From F22 sp963668535 (GTDB lineage: Bacteria > Bacteroidota > Bacteroidia > Bacteroidales > Bacteroidaceae), in contig OY764867.1 in NCBI GenBank assembly GCA_963668535.1, positions 1,860,001 to 1,924,000 on the forward strand: a DNA stretch of 64,000 nt. The letters run 5' to 3'. Below the pieces are notes generated by a model. It worked only from the letters and a program-made list of their open reading frames with translations. It was not told the DNA's origin and did not search any database. The number at the start of each line of letters is the position of its first letter. Position 1 is the first letter of the stretch. Of the stretch, positions 60,777 through 64,000 are shown in pieces. The position numbers were made by a program, and so were the translations under genes.

Positions 60777-61004
60777 ATGCTTGAGTATATTATTTATTTG
60801 ACTATAAATATATAAAATCTTTTTTTCTGTGACAAAATGTTTGTACTTAAATTGTAACTGTAACGCATATTCAGGATTAGTCGTTCCTCTATTGCTTTGT
60901 GTGCGATAGCAGACATACATGGGGCTTATTTTGAATACTCACATTTTTTATGGTCTATATATTGGTATCTATTGTTTTTTCTATATATAGAGATGTACTA
61001 TTTG

Positions 61005-61035
61005 TTTGTATAAACAACAATTATGACTATATTTG
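61005..61035 (+). promoter_or_regulatory. Consensus promoter of the HAD-like remnant
   Basis: TTTG (61005-61008), a 19-bp spacer and TATATTTG (61028-61035) form a full Bacteroidota promoter, 42 bp before the ATG at 61078. Nothing else is recognisable in the gap 60777-61077. Confidence 0.65.
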
Positions 61036-61077
61036 TGAACAGATTGCACACATAGATATAAGATTAAAAGCAATTAT

Positions 61078-61539
61078 ATGAACAAAACTAACCAAATTCA
61101 TTTCGAAAACTATTTGATTAAAGGAGATAGCACCGAAGCTTTCATACATTATTACTGTCGAAAGAAGTTTATGCGGCATATATTGAGTTGCCATATTATC
61201 TCCTTGATATTGAAAAAATTAGGACTTATGTCCACCCAGAATTTTTATCATCGCCTATTGCAATATATAATCAAGGGGATGCGTAAAGACCGCTTTGAGC
61301 GAGTGGCCAAGGAATTTGCGGCCACACGATTGGACAAGTATTTGCATATGCCCCACCTTAATGAAGTTATTTTGCTTCAAAGTCAAGGGGTTGATGTTAT
61401 AGTACAGTCCTCAGGGATGCAAGAATGGGTCAAGCCCTGGTGTAATAAGTTCAATATCTTATACGTACAGGCTTGTCGAGCCGAATGCGATGAAAACGGA
61501 TACTTAACTGGTAAGATTTTACCTCCAGCATCACGATAA
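61078..61539 (+). pseudogene. Truncated, degenerate HAD-IB phosphatase
   Basis: A 153-aa reading frame that follows the SerB-like HAD-IB pattern: the LIKGDSTEAFIHYYCRKKF cap start and VDVIVQSSGMQEWVKPWC with YLTGKILPP near the end. The nucleophile motif DFDGT is replaced by HFENY, so both catalytic Asp are lost. Motif II reads VQSS. The frame stops before the Lys and Asp-Asp motifs III and IV. Family members are about 200 aa or more. So it is most likely a decayed gene, although its promoter is intact and no internal stop is present. A regulatory or binding relic cannot be excluded. Confidence 0.55.
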
Positions 61540-61601
61540 ATCAGGTCGATATACGTTCCTGTATATAGGCTTTTTACGCTTATTTTATTTCGCTAAAAAC
61601 T

Positions 61602-61677
61602 CAAGCGCTTGCGATTTTGTTTGCATCCCGATGTGTAGCAAAACGCAAGCGCTTGCGTTTTACTACACAAGCGCTTG
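61602..61677. repeat. Three copies of palindrome CAAGCGCTTG
   Basis: Perfect decamers at 61602-61611, 61646-61655 and 61668-61677, with start spacings of 44 and 22 bp. The middle copy is the centre of a 38-bp near-perfect palindrome (61632-61669, one mismatched pair). Copies 1 and 3 are followed by CGATTTT. The phasing on multiples of 22 bp puts all copies on the same face of the helix. Confidence 0.7.
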
Positions 61678-61762
61678 CGATTTTTTGTATAATAGATGTC
61701 TAAAATAGGGCATACTTTCCTGCCTTAGATGCTGGAATTTAAGCCTTACATATCGAGATTTA

Positions 61763-61788
61763 CGCCTTAGATTTCAACATCTAAGGCG
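61763..61788. repeat. Hairpin with 10-bp stem
   Basis: CGCCTTAGAT (61763-61772) pairs with ATCTAAGGCG (61779-61788) across a 6-nt loop. A further CCTTAGAT occurs nearby at 61723-61730. It lies within the palindrome field of 61540-62041, which has no gene. Confidence 0.6.
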
Positions 61789-61823
61789 CGAAAGATGTAC
61801 ACATATATATCCCGTCTCACTGA

Positions 61824-61921
61824 CTTATATATAAGAGCGAGCTGGGAAGTATATAAGAGCGCGCTCTTATATACTTGCTAGGTAGGTTGTCAAGTATATG
61901 ACAGCGCGCTCTTATATACTT
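61824..61921. repeat. Palindrome family built on TATATAAGAGCG
   Basis: A perfect 30-bp palindrome at 61847-61876 (half-site AAGTATATAAGAGCG). A second 30-bp copy at 61892-61921 has mismatches only in its left half, and a partial left half with TATATAAGAGCG lies at 61828-61839. Starts are 22 and 45 bp apart. The right halves are identical. Confidence 0.7.
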
Positions 61922-62041
61922 CTCGGAAAGGTGTGACTAGAAGGTAAGTAATTTGCTGTGTACATGTCTTCTAAGAATAAGGTTTATGGATGCTGATTGA
62001 GATGGATAATAGATGTTTCCTTTTTCTCAGAAATGGTGCGT

Positions 62042-62635
62042 TTATATCCTATCTGCTCGTACCAGCCCATTCATCACGGCATATACGGTGAGCCCGGCAA
62101 CGCTCTTGATGCCCAACTTATTGGTGATGTTCTTGCGGTGCGAAATTACGGTGGTGAGTGAGATGCATAGTTTATCGGCAATTTCTTTATTGATAAGCCC
62201 ATGCACGACGAGCTGGAGCACTTCTATCTCGCGTTGCGATAGATCGGGATTTTCTTCTATTCCTACGGGGTGGGTGGTTTCGGGCGACTCTACACCAGCT
62301 AAGAGTAAGGATAGGGCCACGCGGAGGCGACTACGTGCCATGCTGGTCTGCAAATAATGTGTGCCAGTGGGCATGGACAGGGGAGCGGTGCCTTGCATAA
62401 GGATGATGCAGCGGTTTTGGCGTTGGTTGAAAAAGCTATTGAAGAGGGCATAGTATTGTGGGGTGACAAAATACCATTGGTACATATCGGGGGTGTCGTC
62501 CATAAGGGCACCATAGTCGGTGAAGGGGCGGACGATGAGTTGCATGTCGTCGGCACAGGCTTCAAGCAATAGGTGCTTAAGGCCTTCGGCTTCTAGGGTG
62601 TTGGGGGTGATAATAGCAATTTCGATGGTGTGCAT
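62042..62635 (-). CDS. LuxR-family transcriptional regulator
   Basis: A 197-aa protein. The N-terminal half (about 1-125) resembles a receiver-like alpha/beta fold (IEIAIITPNTLEAEGLKHLLL) but lacks a convincing phospho-acceptor Asp and Lys set. The C-terminal half is a clear LuxR helix-turn-helix (LSQREIEVLQLVVHGLINKEIADKLCISLTTVISHRKNITNKLGI). I chose the ATG at 62635 since the upstream extension overlaps the adjacent FAD gene. It follows that gene after 10 bp, so the two are probably co-transcribed, and control may be at the level of the FAD enzyme's substrate. The palindrome field lies downstream. Confidence 0.85.
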   Translation of the reverse strand: MHTIEIAIITPNTLEAEGLKHLLLEACADDMQLIVRPFTDYGALMDDTPDMYQWYFVTPQYYALFNSFFNQRQNRCIILMQGTAPLSMPTGTHYLQTSMARSRLRVALSLLLAGVESPETTHPVGIEENPDLSQREIEVLQLVVHGLINKEIADKLCISLTTVISHRKNITNKLGIKSVAGLTVYAVMNGLVRADRI

Positions 62636-62645
62636 GGGGATGGGG

Positions 62646-64000
62646 TTATATATTAAGTTGTTCTGCAATAGCTGTGGCACAGCGGATGCCGTCGATAGCG
62701 GCACTGACGATACCACCTGCAAATCCTGCACCTTCACCACAGGGGTAGAGGCCAGAGAAGTCGGTGTGTTGTAAGGTGTCGTTGTCGCGCGGAATGCGCA
62801 CTGGGGCGCTGGTGCGTGTTTCGACACCTATCATAAGGGCATTGTCGGTCAGGAAGCCGCGGGCACGCTGACCGAAGGCTTTGAAGCCTTCTTGGAGGCG
62901 GGTGGTTACGAAATCGGGCATCCAGAAATGGAGTGGGGAACCGACGACGCCTGGACTGTAACTGCTTTCGGGTAGTTCGGCGTTGAGGCGGTTGTTGACA
63001 AAGTCGGCCATGCGCTGGGCTGGGGCACGCTGCGTCATACCGCCTTGAAGCCAAGCGGATTTTTCGAGTTCTTCTTGGTAGCGTAGCATGCACAAGGGGT
63101 CTTCAGCGTAGTGGCTGTTGACGTCTTCTGGGCGCAGTTCGACGACCATGCCGCTGTTGCTCCAGCGGCTACCTCGGCTACTGGAACTCATGCCGTTGAC
63201 GACTACTTGTTCGGGACCTGTGGCGGCGGGTACGACGACTCCGCCTGGGCACATGCAGAAGCTGTAGACACCTCGACCTTTGACTTGCTGAACCATGCTG
63301 TATTCGGCGGCTGGCAGGTACTTGCCTCGGCCTTCTTTATTGTGGTATTGTATCTGATCAATAAGGTGGGCGGGGTGCTCCAGACGTACCCCCACGGCGA
63401 TACCTTTGGCTTCGATGGGGATGGTGGTTTCGGCTAGGTAGCGGTACACGTCTCGGGCGCTATGGCCTGTGGCTAGGATGACGGGACCGTGGAGTTCCAT
63501 GCCTTGTTTGGTGGTGATACCTACGACTTCTTTTCCAGAGAATAGCAGGGTGTCCATGCACTGTTCGAAGTGTACTTCGCCGCCGCAATCGAGGATGGTT
63601 TGGCGCATGTTCTCGATAATGCGTGGGAGTTTATCGGTACCTAGGTGGGGGTGGGCGTCAACTAAGATGTCGGTGCTGGCGCCGTGTTGGCAGAAGACTT
63701 CTAGGACTTTCTTAGTAGAACCGCGTTTCTTGCTTCGGGTGTAGAGCTTACCATCTGAGAAGGCGCCTGCACCGCCTTCGCCAAAGCTGTAATTGCTTTC
63801 TGGATTGACGGTGTGGGTACGCGAGATTTGGGCCAAATCGAGCTTTCTGTCGCGCACGTTCTTGCCTCGTTCGATGACGATGGGTTTGATGCCCGCTTCG
63901 ATCAGTTCGAGGGCGGCAAAAAGTCCTGCGGGGCCAGCACCGACAACGATGGCTTGCTTGTCGCCCTGTACGGGACGGTAGTCAATAGGATCGTACATCT
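62646..64000 (-). CDS. FAD-dependent oxidoreductase (COG2509-like), runs off window
   Basis: At least 450 aa are visible. The dinucleotide-binding motif VVGAGPAGLFAALELIEAG sits close to the window end, with FGEGGAGAFSDGKLYTRSK, DAHPHLGTDKLPRIIENMR, VILATGHSARDVYRYLAE and a C-terminal YPCGEGAGFAGGIVSAAIDGIR that closes the FAD site. These match the Bacteroidales FAD-dependent dehydrogenase family, whose substrate is unknown. In relatives an extra N-terminal domain of about 60-90 residues precedes the FAD motif, so the ATG at 63998 is probably internal and the gene continues beyond the edge. LuxR regulator follows 10 bp after the stop. Confidence 0.85.
   Translation of the reverse strand, partial: MYDPIDYRPVQGDKQAIVVGAGPAGLFAALELIEAGIKPIVIERGKNVRDRKLDLAQISRTHTVNPESNYSFGEGGAGAFSDGKLYTRSKKRGSTKKVLEVFCQHGASTDILVDAHPHLGTDKLPRIIENMRQTILDCGGEVHFEQCMDTLLFSGKEVVGITTKQGMELHGPVILATGHSARDVYRYLAETTIPIEAKGIAVGVRLEHPAHLIDQIQYHNKEGRGKYLPAAEYSMVQQVKGRGVYSFCMCPGGVVVPAATGPEQVVVNGMSSSSRGSRWSNSGMVVELRPEDVNSHYAEDPLCMLRYQEELEKSAWLQGGMTQRAPAQRMADFVNNRLNAELPESSYSPGVVGSPLHFWMPDFVTTRLQEGFKAFGQRARGFLTDNALMIGVETRTSAPVRIPRDNDTLQHTDFSGLYPCGEGAGFAGGIVSAAIDGIRCATAIAEQLNI

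Noticed and set aside
61602..61921. Regularly spaced repeats that could be read as a CRISPR array
   Set aside because: The repeats are perfect palindromes of 10 and 30 bp with spacings of 22-45 bp. There are only three copies of each and no cas genes. Not a CRISPR.

Overview
The window is a bacterial chromosome segment from the phylum Bacteroidota, almost certainly order Bacteroidales. The evidence is the gene content (type III glutamine synthetase, DapL, DUF4837, DUF4105, DUF6340 and DUF4249 proteins, an OMP_b-brl-type barrel, a C10 streptopain-like peptidase, a GG-leader radical-SAM RiPP) and many promoters with the Bacteroidota -7 box TAnnTTTG, several with a TTTG -33 box 19-21 bp upstream. 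I cannot place it to genus. No tRNA, rRNA, CRISPR array or transposase was seen. Layout: (1) 1-14.3 kb, mostly minus strand, is a conserved housekeeping block. It holds the start of an MFS transporter, a secG / TPR / lptE / sigma-54 activator / pdxA run, a DUF4837 lipoprotein and rlmN, then coaX - outer-membrane barrel - TPR protein - lptC - CNNM/CBS protein - SurA/PpiD-like chaperone. (2) 14.3-33.1 kb, mostly plus strand, holds a DUF4105 protein, a phosphatase-fold protein that appears to have lost its active site, secA, two small conserved proteins, a GH43 glycosidase (minus), a DHFR-like reductase, a purU - ArsC/Spx-like - FKBP - nnrD - ferritin - xthA run, nadE (minus) and hisS. (3) 33.3-40.6 kb has the dapF-dapL-glnN operon on the minus strand, a sigma factor, and a large carboxyltransferase whose biotinyl-like tail lacks the biotin lysine. 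(4) 40.6-49.5 kb is an AT-rich island with a complete RiPP system: a 62-aa double-glycine precursor with three core cysteines, a radical SAM/SPASM maturase, an outer-membrane barrel, a C39-peptidase ABC exporter and a membrane-fusion protein, facing a membrane-anchored TPR/HTH regulator. (5) 49.5-54.5 kb is GC-richer core (topB, metA, U32 peptidase). (6) 54.5-61.5 kb is a second AT-rich island: an operon for a C10 cysteine protease lipoprotein, another lipoprotein, a DUF4249 lipoprotein and a TonB-dependent receptor, then a small membrane protein and a decayed HAD phosphatase. (7) 61.5-64 kb starts with about 500 bp of stacked palindromes, followed by a LuxR-type regulator and an FAD-dependent oxidoreductase that runs off the window. 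How the parts work together: in the RiPP island the radical SAM enzyme would modify the precursor core, the C39 ABC protein would cut after Gly-Gly and export it with the HlyD-like partner, and the barrel would serve the outer membrane. The intergenic region with the divergent regulator gene carries two pairs of TGTCAAC heptamers, each pair spaced 11 bp and in mutual dyad symmetry. One pair sits about 31 bp upstream of the precursor -7 box. The C10-protease promoter has the same geometry with an unrelated tandem 11-mer 30 bp upstream of its -7 box. These two promoters, the RiPP system, the palindrome field and the pseudo-enzymes are the most interesting parts of the window.
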